Shown: positions 1 through 7,324 of the stretch, piece after piece
Numbering within the stretch: the first letter of the stretch is position 1
Layout of the letters: each line of letters begins with the position of its first letter
Source: a bacterium
GTDB lineage: Bacteria > SZUA-79 > Acidulodesulfobacterales > Acidulodesulfobacteraceae
NCBI GenBank assembly: GCA_021794335.1
Contig: JAJYQZ010000095.1
Location: forward strand, 1-10,367
Direction of reading: 5' to 3'
DNA length: 10,367 bases
Made by a program: the position numbers and the translations under genes
The notes under the pieces: generated by a model
The model's database searches: none
The model's input: only the letters and a program-made list of their open reading frames with translations
Told to the model about the DNA's origin: nothing

Positions 1-43
1 CCGATTTCAGGTCAAGAAAAAATGCAAATTTTACGCGTTTTGG

Positions 44-192
44 CATATACTAAGTCCATATTAACTGGCAAAAACCTGCAATGTCATTCCCGCGTAGGCG
101 GGAATCCATATACTAAGTCTATATTAACTGGCAAAAACCTGCAATGTCATTCCCGCGTAGGCGGGAATCCATATACTAAGTCTATATTAATT
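44..192. repeat. 63-bp tandem repeat, about 2.4 copies, each full unit ending in a palindrome
   Basis: The units begin at 44, 107 and 170, an exact 63-bp period. The first two units are complete and differ by a single C/T at about position 57/120. The third stops matching at about 192. Each full unit carries the 20-bp palindrome ATTCCCGCGTAGGCGGGAAT (86-105 and 149-168) near its 3' end. Because 63 is a multiple of three, an open frame runs through the array and repeats the peptide CHSRVGGNP, a typical artefact of this palindrome and not a protein. The array lies downstream of the minus-strand ATPase gene ending at 246. No function is assigned. A structured 3' region or a substrate for slippage are possibilities. 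Confidence 0.9.
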
Positions 193-245
193 AGCGCAGG
201 ATTAAAGATATAACTTCACCCGCTATTTTAATATTCATATTATGA

Positions 246-1004
246 TTATATCATACCTTTTGATTCGATAACGGCGGAGGATATTATTATCCCGTCTTTA
301 ACGGTTATAAGTCTTTTTCCGTAATTGGCTATGTTTTTATCGTGCGATACAAGAATAATCGTAGCCCCTCTTTCTTCGTTAATTTTTTTAAAAAATCTCA
401 TCACATCCGCTCCCCTCACGGAATCAAGGTTGCCCGTCGGTTCATCGGCCATAATAATAGGGGCGTTGTTTACTACCGCTCTCGCTATAGCAACCCTTTG
501 CTGTTCCCCTCCGGATATCTGATTAGGAAATTTGTTTTCTTTATCCGCAAGGTCAACGAGCTTTAACGCGTCCATTGCCATCTCCGTCGCTTCCTTTGAA
601 TGCATGCCCGAATAATACAGGGGCAATTCGACATTTTCGACGATGGAAAGCCGCTGGATAAGATTGAAACCCTGAAAAACAAACCCTATTTTTTTGTTCC
701 TTATCTCGGCAAGTTCATCGGAAGTTAAATTAGAAACATCTCTGCCCTCAAGAAAATATTTTCCGGCGGTAGGTCTGTCAAGGCATCCCAGTATGTTCAT
801 AAGAGTGGATTTTCCCGAGCCTGATGCCCCCATTATGGAAACAAATTCTCCGTTTTCTACAATAAGATTTATACCTTTTAGCACCTCATAAGAAATATCC
901 CCGATTTTATAAATCATGCCGATATTTTCAAGCCTTATTAGAGGGGGATTGCCGCCCGGAATATCGTAGCTCTTTACCTGTTCCTTTATTCCTCCGGTAT
1001 TCAT
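246..1004 (-). CDS. ABC transporter ATP-binding protein, MacB/LolD type
   Basis: A 252-residue cytoplasmic ATPase subunit that would power an inner-membrane permease. The full ABC set is visible: Walker A GASGSGKST at residues 59-67, Q-loop Q111, signature SGGEQ at 164-168, Walker B IIMADE at 183-188 with catalytic E188, D-loop NLDS at 192-195 and switch His221. The text around the Walker A and Q-loop (ILGCLDRPTAG, FVFQGFNLI) is typical of the MacB/LolD/FtsE group of export or membrane-remodelling transporters. The length fits a stand-alone ATPase; in E. coli MacB this domain is fused to the permease, here it is not. It starts 27 bp after the MacA-like adaptor gene, so the two are almost certainly co-transcribed. 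The ribosome binding site is weak (GAGGG about 13 nt upstream), so the exact start is less certain than the frame. The partner permease is not visible within the 245 bp downstream and may lie further out. Confidence 0.93.
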   Translation of the reverse strand: MNTGGIKEQVKSYDIPGGNPPLIRLENIGMIYKIGDISYEVLKGINLIVENGEFVSIMGASGSGKSTLMNILGCLDRPTAGKYFLEGRDVSNLTSDELAEIRNKKIGFVFQGFNLIQRLSIVENVELPLYYSGMHSKEATEMAMDALKLVDLADKENKFPNQISGGEQQRVAIARAVVNNAPIIMADEPTGNLDSVRGADVMRFFKKINEERGATIILVSHDKNIANYGKRLITVKDGIIISSAVIESKGMI

Positions 1005-1031
1005 AAATTTCTTTTAACCCTCATATATCTG

Positions 1032-2222
1032 TTAGAAGAAGAATCTTCTTCCCGGCGCCCCGGCAGCTTGATAATTTGATTTTAAGCCCGTTATTATTTC
1101 CGTTCCCGCTTTAATATCTTTGGAAATAATCTCGGTGTCGCTGTCGTTGTTGATGCCGAGATTTACTATTACCGGTTCCGGCATTTTGTTTTTCAATACC
1201 CATACGACGCCCTCGCCGACCTTCAGTTTTTTGGATAAGTTGTCTAAAATCTCTTTGTTTTCGTCCGGCGGAATGAATCTTAAGGCGGCATTGGGCACGC
1301 CGAGAACGCCTTTTTTTTCCGAAACATAAATTTTGGGAATTGCCGTCATTCCCGGAAGAATTAACCCGTCCGGATTTTTAAAGTATATCGTAACATTATA
1401 GCTTACCACTCCCGAAACCGTCGTCGGGTTTATCCTTATGTTGTGAACATATCCCCAAAATGTCTTATCGGGATAGGCATATACGGTAAACGATGTCCTG
1501 TCCCCCTTTTTTATGCCGCCGAGATCCGCTTCATTTGTCGTGGTATATATTTCCATTTCCTTAAGATCCTCTCCTATAGTAAAAAGGCTCGGGGTCTGGA
1601 AGGTTGAAGCGACGGTCTGCCCGACTACGACGCTTACATTTATAATAACGCCGTTTACGGGGGAGTATATCTTTGTGTATGAAAGATTGGTTTCATCCTG
1701 AGCAAGCTGGGATTTAACGGCATTAGCGGCATCCTCTAAGAATTTAAGCTGGGCTTTGTCCTGAAGATATATGCTGTACGCATTTTGTTCCGTCGCGTGG
1801 GCTATGAGATTTTCTTCCCATAATTTTTTATTCCTGATGTATGTAAGTTTGTCGTATGCCAGAAGGGCTTTTTGCTTTAAAACATTTGCTCTTGCGGATT
1901 CAAGATTTGCTTTATCCTGGTCAACTTTTTGAATAAAAGGAGTAGGGTCTATTTCGGCAAGAAGCTGTCCCTTTTTTACGACGGAGTTATACCAGACATA
2001 AAGTTTTGAAAATCTTCCCGATACCTGAGCCCCCACATTTATCGTATTGATTGGATTTGCGGTTCCCGATGTCGTAACATATTTTTGTATCGTCATGGGC
2101 TTGACGGCGTAAAGCTCGTAAACCGGTTTCTTTGAGCCTGATTTTATTATAAAATAAGAAATAGCCGATATTATAATCAGAATGACTGCGATTATTAAAA
2201 TAATTTTTTTATTTTTCCCCAT
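1032..2222 (-). CDS. MacA-like periplasmic adaptor (membrane fusion protein, HlyD family)
   Basis: A 396-residue adaptor that bridges an inner-membrane ABC exporter and a TolC-type channel. Residues 6-26 form an N-terminal membrane anchor after a basic MGKNKK start, leaving the rest in the periplasm. Two half-lipoyl segments are visible at about 61-97 (VGAQVSGRF, VVKKGQLLAEIDP) and 180-217 (YSPVNGVIINVSVVVGQTV). They flank a charged, Ala/Leu/Lys-rich stretch at about 98-180 that should form the alpha-helical hairpin. A beta-barrel (about 218-300) and a membrane-proximal domain (301-396) follow, ending in GAPGRRFFF. The text is closest to MacA rather than to AcrA-type RND adaptors, which agrees with the ABC ATPase 27 bp downstream. 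The start is supported by an AAAGGA Shine-Dalgarno sequence six nt upstream. A MITE-like element separates it from the upstream tolC-type gene. The substrate is unknown; macrolide export is only one known role for this family. Confidence 0.92.
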   Translation of the reverse strand: MGKNKKIILIIAVILIIISAISYFIIKSGSKKPVYELYAVKPMTIQKYVTTSGTANPINTINVGAQVSGRFSKLYVWYNSVVKKGQLLAEIDPTPFIQKVDQDKANLESARANVLKQKALLAYDKLTYIRNKKLWEENLIAHATEQNAYSIYLQDKAQLKFLEDAANAVKSQLAQDETNLSYTKIYSPVNGVIINVSVVVGQTVASTFQTPSLFTIGEDLKEMEIYTTTNEADLGGIKKGDRTSFTVYAYPDKTFWGYVHNIRINPTTVSGVVSYNVTIYFKNPDGLILPGMTAIPKIYVSEKKGVLGVPNAALRFIPPDENKEILDNLSKKLKVGEGVVWVLKNKMPEPVIVNLGINNDSDTEIISKDIKAGTEIITGLKSNYQAAGAPGRRFFF

Positions 2223-2228
2223 TTTTAG

Positions 2229-2234
2229 TCCTTT
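2229..2234 (-). promoter_or_regulatory. Ribosome binding site of the MacA-like gene
   Basis: On the minus strand AAAGGA lies six nt before the ATG at 2222. This is the clearest Shine-Dalgarno sequence in the efflux operon and fixes the adaptor start. Confidence 0.6.
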
Positions 2235-2257
2235 GTACCTTTATAAATGCCATTTAT

Positions 2258-2471
2258 CTTTAATTTTGCAATAGAAGTTTAATTTTCTGGATTATCGCTT
2301 CGCTCTCGGCTTTCAGCCTCGTGAAGTTTCAAAGAAACTTTCCCGCTGAAGCGGGTTGGGACACCCGTTGGGTTAAAGTTTAAATTCCCTTATCGTCATT
2401 CCCGCGAAAGCGGGAATCCAGTATTTACATATAAAAGAAACATCTAAATATTTTCTATTGCAAAATTAAAG
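2258..2471. mobile_element. MITE-like element, copy A (214 bp, core inverted, 5-bp target duplication TTTAT)
   Basis: The ends are the perfect 19-bp inverted repeat CTTTAATTTTGCAATAGAA (2258-2276) and its complement (2453-2471). TTTAT flanks both sides (2253-2257 and 2472-2476), as expected for a target duplication. It has no coding capacity. It contains a short arm on the left, a long AT-rich arm on the right, and the palindrome ATTCCC-N8-GGGAAT at 2398-2417. Compared with the other copies it carries about 49 extra bp (about 2293-2341), and its core (about 2363-2394) runs in the opposite direction relative to its arms. The right target duplication overlaps the last base of the TolC-like gene's stop codon. 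It sits inside the tolC-macA-type operon and would be transcribed. Confidence 0.88.
2321..2362 (+). repeat. 42-nt double-hairpin module, first copy
   Basis: Two adjacent hairpins, AAGTTT-CAAAG-AAACTT-type and CCCGC-TGAA-GCGGG, lie within MITE copy A. The same 42-nt module occurs in reverse orientation at 10067-10108. Both stems are identical in the two copies, while the differences fall in or beside the loops plus one position in the 3' tail. Confidence 0.7.
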
Positions 2472-2475
2472 TTTA

Positions 2476-3924
2476 TTAAATGTTTTTTCGTTTTATATAA
2501 TGTTCCAACATCAAACCCAGGTCGGAATAAAGCTTGGCTTTTTGGTAAAAATAGGTAAGCTTGGCGTTTATGTAGCTTGTTATGCCGGATATATACTGGG
2601 CGTTTGCCGTTACAAGCTGAACCATAGAGCCCACCCCGACCTCATAACTTTTTAGCGCAAGCTGATATGCGAGTTTTGAGGCATCCGCCGATGATTTGAG
2701 CGCCTTTACCGTTGAATATTGATTTAAAATAGCGTAATAATCGCCGGAGACGCCGTAAACAAGATTATCTTTAGTAAGCCGCCTGTTCCATATATTACTG
2801 TTTAATATAGCCTTGGAATATTCGATTTTATTTTGAGTTAAAAACCCGTTAAAAATCGGTATAGAAATGCCGATGCCGACGGAGTAATTTCTGTTTAACG
2901 GAAAGGCGGAGTTTTGCCCCGTATATGAGAAATCGGCATTAAGGGTGGGGAAATATCCGCTTGTCGCGGCGCCCACGGATGCTATAGAGGATTTAACCGC
3001 GTATATGCTCTGTTTTAATTGCGGATTGAATTTCGTTGCCGTTTTTATAAGTTTATCCAGCGCCCGGCGAAACGGCTTGAACTTAAGCGTATTAACAAAC
3101 AAGTATCGTTTTGACGGTGAAAGGCCGATTGAATTAAGCAGCGCCAGTCTTGCAATTTTTACAATGTATATCGAGTTTATATAGGTTGCCCTTGCCGTTT
3201 CCATCGTTGCCTTAGCTGTTTCAACATCCAAAAGATTTCCGGTTCCGACCTTGTAAAATGCCGCAGCGGCTTTATACTGAGTTTCATCGTTTTTTAAATT
3301 TTCCTGAGCGGCTTTCATTAATTCCTTGTCCGCAAAATATGTGGCAAAATTAAGGATTACATTGTAAAGGTCATTATTTACCGTCATGCCGTAACCTGCC
3401 TTAGCCCCCTTCATATTATAATATGCGCTAAGATAATTGTAATGGCGGGAGCCGAATGAGTATAACATATAAGTTGCGTTAACGCTTCCCGAGTAATTGT
3501 TTAAAGAATAGTTTATACTCCCTTCGCTAACATGGTATATCTGTCCGTTAATGGCAGCTATGCCTTGGTTATTGACATCCATAACCGAATTCTTAGAAAA
3601 CCCGGCGGTTCCTGAAATTTGCGGATAATATAAAGAAAGAGATTGATTTTTGGTATATATGGAGGATATATAAGAATATTTGGACGCCATTATTCCGGGA
3701 TAATGTTTAAGCGCAATTTCTAAAGCTGTTTTTAAATTTATTATAGCAGGAAGGGTTTTATCAATTTTAGGTGCGTCGTTATACGCGTTAAATGTTAATA
3801 AATCAGCGTTTGTTTTGTTTGATTTTTTTGCCGCATAAGAAGAATGGTTTGAAATTAAAATTAAAGAAAACAGTATAAAAAATAAAAATATTAAGGATTT
3901 AATAAAAGATTTAAAATTTGGCAT
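2476..3924 (-). CDS. TolC-family outer-membrane efflux channel
   Basis: A 482-residue outer-membrane factor forming the exit duct of a tripartite exporter. An N-terminal signal peptide is clear: basic start, hydrophobic run at about 9-25, likely cleavage near SYA-A at residue 31. Two OEP repeats follow. The paired motifs FYKVGTGNLLDVETAKA (223-239) and SYEVGVGSMVQLVTANAQY (426-444) are the equivalent helix regions of repeats 1 and 2. YSVGIGISIPIFNGF (347-361) matches the beta-strand segment that precedes the second helical hairpin. No cysteine is present, so the protein is not an acylated OprM-type lipoprotein. It is the first gene of the minus-strand export operon, 253 bp ahead of the MacA-like adaptor, with a MITE-like element in the gap. 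No good Shine-Dalgarno sequence is seen before the ATG, but the signal peptide fits this start. TolC-family assignment is firm; the specific substrate is not known. Confidence 0.93.
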   Translation of the reverse strand: MPNFKSFIKSLIFLFFILFSLILISNHSSYAAKKSNKTNADLLTFNAYNDAPKIDKTLPAIINLKTALEIALKHYPGIMASKYSYISSIYTKNQSLSLYYPQISGTAGFSKNSVMDVNNQGIAAINGQIYHVSEGSINYSLNNYSGSVNATYMLYSFGSRHYNYLSAYYNMKGAKAGYGMTVNNDLYNVILNFATYFADKELMKAAQENLKNDETQYKAAAAFYKVGTGNLLDVETAKATMETARATYINSIYIVKIARLALLNSIGLSPSKRYLFVNTLKFKPFRRALDKLIKTATKFNPQLKQSIYAVKSSIASVGAATSGYFPTLNADFSYTGQNSAFPLNRNYSVGIGISIPIFNGFLTQNKIEYSKAILNSNIWNRRLTKDNLVYGVSGDYYAILNQYSTVKALKSSADASKLAYQLALKSYEVGVGSMVQLVTANAQYISGITSYINAKLTYFYQKAKLYSDLGLMLEHYIKRKNI

Positions 3925-3966
3925 GATTTTAAATTTTTAATAGCATTAAAAAACATTTTATATTAT

Positions 3967-3994
3967 ATTATAACCTTATAATTTTAATTGTAAA
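3967..3994 (-). promoter_or_regulatory. Candidate sigma70-type promoter for the efflux operon
   Basis: On the minus strand TTTACA (3989-3994) and a perfect TATAAT (3967-3972) are separated by 16 bp, about 43 bp before the TolC-like start codon. The surrounding DNA is very AT-rich, so chance matches are likely. It lies just downstream, in the direction of transcription, of MITE copy B. Confidence 0.4.
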
Positions 3995-4006
3995 TTTTAT
4001 AGTTAA

Positions 4007-4171
4007 CTTTAATTTTGCAATAGAAAATATTTAAATGTTCCTATTATATGTAAATTCTGGATTCCCGCTTTCGCGGGAATGACACCTTTTGGGTTAAAAC
4101 CTCAATCTCTGCATTGTCATTCCCGCGAAAGCGGGAATCCAGAAAATTAAATTTCTATTGCAAAATTAAAG
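4007..4171. mobile_element. MITE-like element, copy B (165 bp, target duplication GTTAA)
   Basis: The 19-bp terminal inverted repeat is at 4007-4025 and 4153-4171. GTTAA directly flanks both ends (4002-4006 and 4172-4176). The interior holds two perfect palindromes of the ATTCCC-N8-GGGAAT type (4061-4080 and 4119-4138) which are also reverse complements of each other, so the element can fold into one long stem or two small hairpins. The long arm is on the left and the short arm on the right, the same orientation as copy C. The core has diverged from the other copies. The element lies in the divergent region between the TolC-like gene and rimO; that 338-bp region holds no gene. Confidence 0.9.
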
Positions 4172-4208
4172 GTTAAAATATTATTACGATACTTTAGATA
4201 TGATTGTA

Positions 4209-4224
4209 ATGACTTTATAGTCAT
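4209..4224. promoter_or_regulatory. Short perfect palindrome upstream of rimO, possible operator
   Basis: ATGACT-TTAT-AGTCAT is a perfect 6-bp inverted repeat with a 4-bp centre, 38 bp before the rimO start. A TTGTCA (4225-4230) directly follows and could be a -35 box, but no well-spaced -10 box is evident. No known operator is recognised. Confidence 0.25.
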
Positions 4225-4262
4225 TTGTCAAGTTATTTTATTACGCCTTTTGATATTATATT

Positions 4263-5579
4263 ATGGCCCTTCGTTTTAATCTTATCAGTTTAGGATGCCC
4301 AAAAAATCAGGTGGATTCAGAGGTAATGTTTACCCGTCTCAAAACCTCCGGCGTTGAATTTACATATAATCTGGACGATTGCGATGTTTGCGTGATTAAT
4401 ACCTGCGGGTTTATAGAGGCGGCAAGAAAAGAGTCCATAGATGCCGTTATGGAAGTAATTCGAAAAAAGGAAGAGGGGCGTCCGAAATATATCGTCGTTA
4501 CGGGCTGCTTAGTCAATAACAACTTGAAAAGCTTAAAAGACGAATTACCCGAGGTGGACCTGTTTTTGTCAACATTCGACGAAGATAAAATAGTCAGCGA
4601 ACTATGCATCGTAACGAATAAAAATTTTAAGTCTTGCGAAAACGAAGGCAGGGAGCATTTTAATCTGAAGAGAACCGCATATATCAAAATTTCCGAAGGA
4701 TGCGATAGAACCTGTTCTTTTTGTACTATTCCGTCCATCAGGGGGAGCTATAAATCGAGGTCCGTGGATGAAATAAAACGGGAGGCGGCCGGTCTGGCGC
4801 AAGCCGGGGTTAAGGAGTTAATAGTAATATCGCAGGACACATCTTACTACGGTTTAGATTTAAATATCAAAAACGGTTTATATAAACTTTTAAAGGAACT
4901 CGTGAAGATTAAAGGCATAGATTGGATAAGGCTTTTATATCTTTACCCGTCAAAGAGATTATTTAATGCCGACTTAATAAGCCTCATGAAAAACGAAGAA
5001 AAGATATTGAAGTATATCGATATGCCCGTTCAACACATAAGCGGCAATGTTTTAAAACTTATGAAGCGGGGGGAAACAAAAAAAGATATTATAGAATTAA
5101 TTCAAAAATTAAAAAATAATATTCGGGATGTTGCCTTAAGGACATCTCTTATAACGGGTTTCCCCGGCGAAACCGATAAGGATTTCGAGGAACTTTTAGG
5201 GTTTATTAAAGATGTTAAATTCGATAATCTGGGGGTTTTTAAATATTCGGACGAAAGGGGAGCGGACTCTTTTAAATATCGGGGAAAGATTAGAGCCGGA
5301 ATTAGAAACGAAAGGTATAAAATATTAATGGAAACCCAGAGAAACCTTTTGCCGGAGATTTTGTCCAAGCACATCGGCAGGACTTATAATGCTATCGTTG
5401 ACGGGATCAGCAACAGGACAGTCAAGGCAAGAACCGGCTTTCAATCCCCCGATATCGACGGCTGCACATATTTATACCTTGAAGACATAAAAGATGAAAG
5501 TCTTCAAGGTTATGACGGACTTGTGCCCGTTAATGTCTTGAAATTCAAAGACTATGATTTATATGCAAATTGTAAATAA
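4263..5579 (+). CDS. rimO: Ribosomal protein S12 methylthiotransferase RimO
   Basis: A 438-residue radical-SAM enzyme that adds a methylthio group to a conserved aspartate of ribosomal protein S12 in the cytoplasm. The N-terminal UPF0004 domain carries the three auxiliary-cluster cysteines C12 (LGCPKNQVDSE), C48 (INTCGFI) and C82 (VTGCL). The radical-SAM CxxxCxxC motif is C147-C151-C154 (GCDRTCSFC). YIDMPVQHIS (251-260) and SLITGFPGETDKDFEEL (295-311) are further family motifs. The C-terminal part from about 371 fits the TRAM domain that binds the substrate. LGCPKNQVDSE near the start separates RimO from MiaB and MtaB. Length is normal. The Shine-Dalgarno sequence is weak, but the N-terminal motif lies so close to the ATG that the start is credible. 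It is a housekeeping gene, unrelated in function to either neighbour, and is followed 9 bp after its stop by MITE copy C. Confidence 0.96.
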   Translation: MALRFNLISLGCPKNQVDSEVMFTRLKTSGVEFTYNLDDCDVCVINTCGFIEAARKESIDAVMEVIRKKEEGRPKYIVVTGCLVNNNLKSLKDELPEVDLFLSTFDEDKIVSELCIVTNKNFKSCENEGREHFNLKRTAYIKISEGCDRTCSFCTIPSIRGSYKSRSVDEIKREAAGLAQAGVKELIVISQDTSYYGLDLNIKNGLYKLLKELVKIKGIDWIRLLYLYPSKRLFNADLISLMKNEEKILKYIDMPVQHISGNVLKLMKRGETKKDIIELIQKLKNNIRDVALRTSLITGFPGETDKDFEELLGFIKDVKFDNLGVFKYSDERGADSFKYRGKIRAGIRNERYKILMETQRNLLPEILSKHIGRTYNAIVDGISNRTVKARTGFQSPDIDGCTYLYLEDIKDESLQGYDGLVPVNVLKFKDYDLYANCK

Positions 5580-5588
5580 AAAAGTCGG

Positions 5589-5755
5589 CTTTAATTTTGC
5601 AATAGAAAATATTTAGATGTTTCTTTTATATGTAAATACTGGATTCCCGCTGAAGCGGGTTGGGACACCCGTTGGGTTAAAGTTTAAATTTCCTTATCGT
5701 CCCAACCCGCTTCAGCGGGAATCCAGAAAATTAAACTTCTATTGCAAAATTAAAG
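5589..5755. mobile_element. MITE-like element, copy C (167 bp, long inner inverted repeat)
   Basis: The 19-bp terminal inverted repeat is at 5589-5607 and 5737-5755. GTCGG lies on the left (5584-5588) and TCGG directly follows on the right (5756-5759); one G appears lost or shared at the right junction, so this target duplication is slightly imperfect. Inside, 5639-5666 and 5699-5726 form a perfect 28-bp inverted repeat around a 32-bp core. The long arm is on the left. Its reverse complement aligns end to end with copy D. It lies between rimO and hdrC, starting 9 bp after the rimO stop codon. Confidence 0.87.
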
Positions 5756-5767
5756 TCGGAAATTTGC

Positions 5768-5796
5768 TTGACTAAAAGTTCAAAATAAACTAAAAT
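5768..5796 (+). promoter_or_regulatory. Likely sigma70-type promoter of the hdrCBA-mvhD operon
   Basis: TTGACT (5768-5773) and TAAAAT (5791-5796) are separated by exactly 17 bp, 63 bp before the hdrC start. It begins 13 bp past the right end of MITE copy C, so the element lies directly upstream of it. Confidence 0.55.
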
Positions 5797-5859
5797 AAAA
5801 AGACTGCACTTATAATTTTATTTAAATTTAAAAAATAAAAATTTTTTAGGATATTTAAT

Positions 5860-6408
5860 ATGAAAACGGTTATAAACGAACAGAACAGAAGAAACTTTGT
5901 TTCACAGGTGGAGGCGATGCTCCACGATAAGCTTTCCAAATGCTATCAGTGCGGAAAATGTTCCGCGGGCTGTCCCGTCAACTTCGAGATGGATTATACC
6001 CCGAACCAGATTATAAAAATGACGGAACTCGGCATGGAGGAAACCGTTTTAAATTCCAAGACTATCTGGCTCTGCGTTTCCTGTAATACCTGCTCTACCC
6101 GCTGTCCAAAGGGTTTTGAAGTTACCGGTATTATGGATGTTTTAAGAGAAATAGCCGAAAAAAGAGGTATAACGGCAAAAGCCGAAAAAGAGGTTCAGAT
6201 GTTTCACGAGGTCTTTTTGGATAATGTTAAATCCAACGGGAGAATATTTGAACTCGAGCTTATAGGAAAGTATAAATTTAAAACGAGGCATTTATTCAGG
6301 GACATATTTTTAGCCCCCAAAATGCTTGAAAAAGGCAAACTTAAAATGCATGGGGAAAAAATTTCCGATTTAAATCAAATAGCTAAAATTTTTAAAGACT
6401 TTGAGTAA
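5860..6408 (+). CDS. hdrC: Heterodisulfide reductase-type subunit C, iron-sulfur electron carrier
   Basis: A 182-residue soluble protein that passes electrons from HdrA to HdrB. Two [4Fe-4S] ferredoxin motifs are complete: C28-C31-C34-C38 (CYQCGKCSAGCP) and C72-C75-C78-C82 (CVSCNTCSTRCP). Their spacing and the text between them match HdrC. The C-terminal hundred residues are helical and charged without further cysteines, and the length is usual for the family. AGGA eight nt before the ATG supports the start. It is the first gene of the operon, 33 bp ahead of hdrB. Related GlpC/LctE/DsrK-type proteins fuse this module to a CCG domain; here the two are separate genes, as in true HdrB/HdrC pairs. 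In a bacterium the final acceptor need not be CoM-S-S-CoB, so the name reflects homology only. Confidence 0.94.
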   Translation: MKTVINEQNRRNFVSQVEAMLHDKLSKCYQCGKCSAGCPVNFEMDYTPNQIIKMTELGMEETVLNSKTIWLCVSCNTCSTRCPKGFEVTGIMDVLREIAEKRGITAKAEKEVQMFHEVFLDNVKSNGRIFELELIGKYKFKTRHLFRDIFLAPKMLEKGKLKMHGEKISDLNQIAKIFKDFE

Positions 6409-6441
6409 ATAAATATTAAATATCGGGGAGAAATTATATAT

Positions 6442-7320
6442 ATGAAATTAGCATATTATCCGGGATGCTCGCTTAAGGGGACATCGTTTGAATATGAAGT
6501 ATCGCTGTTAAAAATACTAGAGGCGTTAAATATAGAAGTTAAAGAAATACCAGATTGGAATTGCTGCGGGGCTTCGGCGGCTCACAGCATAAACCACGAT
6601 CTTTCAATAGCGCTTCCGGCAAGAAACCTTGCAATAGCGGAAGGGGAGGGATATGAATCCGTTCTCGCTCCGTGCGCCGCGTGTTCTAACAGGCTTAAAA
6701 CAGCCCATCACGAGCTTAAATCTGACGATATTCTTAAAAAGAAAATAACCGACTCCATAGAAATGTCTTACAAGGCAGATATGGAAATAAATAATATGCT
6801 TGAATTTCTGATTAAGATTGCAGGCAAAGACAAGATAAAATCTATGGTCAAAAAGCCTTTGAAAGGCTTGAAGGTTGCCTCTTATTACGGCTGCCTTTTA
6901 GTCAGGCCCCCCAAGGTTATGCAGTTCGACGACCCCGAAAACCCGGTGTCTATGGATGAATTAGTCGGTCTTACGGGGGCGGAGACTGTCGATTATTCTT
7001 ATAAAACCGAGTGCTGCGGCGCCATCAACTCGCTTTCTAAACCGGATGTCGTAATGGCTTTAACCGGCAATGTCTTGTACGATATTAAAAAACACGGAGC
7101 AGACCTTGTGGTTGTCGCCTGCCCCTTGTGCCATTCTAATTTAGATGTCAGGCAAAGGGAAATCGAGAGAAAATACTCGGAAAAAATAGGACTTCCAGTA
7201 CTTTTTATAACCGAACTTCTGGGGCTTTCTTTCGGCATAGATCCGAAAGACCTTGCAATAGAAGGACATATGGTTGCGGCGGACAGGGTTTTAAGAAAGA
7301 TAGAAGGATTAAAAAATTAA
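6442..7320 (+). CDS. hdrB: Heterodisulfide reductase-type subunit B with two CCG domains
   Basis: A 292-residue catalytic-type subunit. Two CCG domains are intact, each with the five-cysteine pattern that holds a non-cubane [4Fe-4S] cluster in methanogen HdrB: C9, C41-C42, C78 and C81, then C151, C191-C192, C227 and C230. Key segments are WNCCGASAAHS, APCAACSNRL, YYGCLLVRPP, TECCGAINS and ACPLCHSNLD. Because all ten cysteines are kept, a disulfide-reducing or comparable two-electron site is likely, although the physiological substrate in this organism is unknown. GGGGAG 11 nt before the ATG supports the start. It follows hdrC by 33 bp. The stop codon's last base is also the first base of the AGATT target duplication of MITE copy D, so the insertion hit the exact end of the gene without altering the protein. 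Confidence 0.95.
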   Translation: MKLAYYPGCSLKGTSFEYEVSLLKILEALNIEVKEIPDWNCCGASAAHSINHDLSIALPARNLAIAEGEGYESVLAPCAACSNRLKTAHHELKSDDILKKKITDSIEMSYKADMEINNMLEFLIKIAGKDKIKSMVKKPLKGLKVASYYGCLLVRPPKVMQFDDPENPVSMDELVGLTGAETVDYSYKTECCGAINSLSKPDVVMALTGNVLYDIKKHGADLVVVACPLCHSNLDVRQREIERKYSEKIGLPVLFITELLGLSFGIDPKDLAIEGHMVAADRVLRKIEGLKN

Positions 7321-7324
7321 GATT

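Noticed and set aside
1..46. Possible minus-strand gene start at 44-46 running off the left edge (MPKRVKFAFF...)
   Set aside because: Only 15 codons, no ribosome binding site, start inside the repeat, and no resemblance to a MacB-type permease N terminus.
44..192. Possible CRISPR array
   Set aside because: The whole unit including the would-be spacer is repeated almost identically; CRISPR spacers would differ. No cas genes are present.
22..213. Open frame of 63 codons at the left edge, repeating CHSRVGGNP
   Set aside because: It is the translation of the 63-bp tandem repeat; the period is a multiple of three, so the frame stays open by construction. No ribosome binding site.
4061..4138. GC-rich hairpins in the MITE copies as intrinsic terminators
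   Set aside because: The stems are not followed by a run of T on either strand, so classic rho-independent termination is not supported.
4307..4738. 143-codon open frame antisense to rimO
   Set aside because: It lies entirely within rimO, whose family motifs are unmistakable. The antisense frame has no recognisable motif or start signal.
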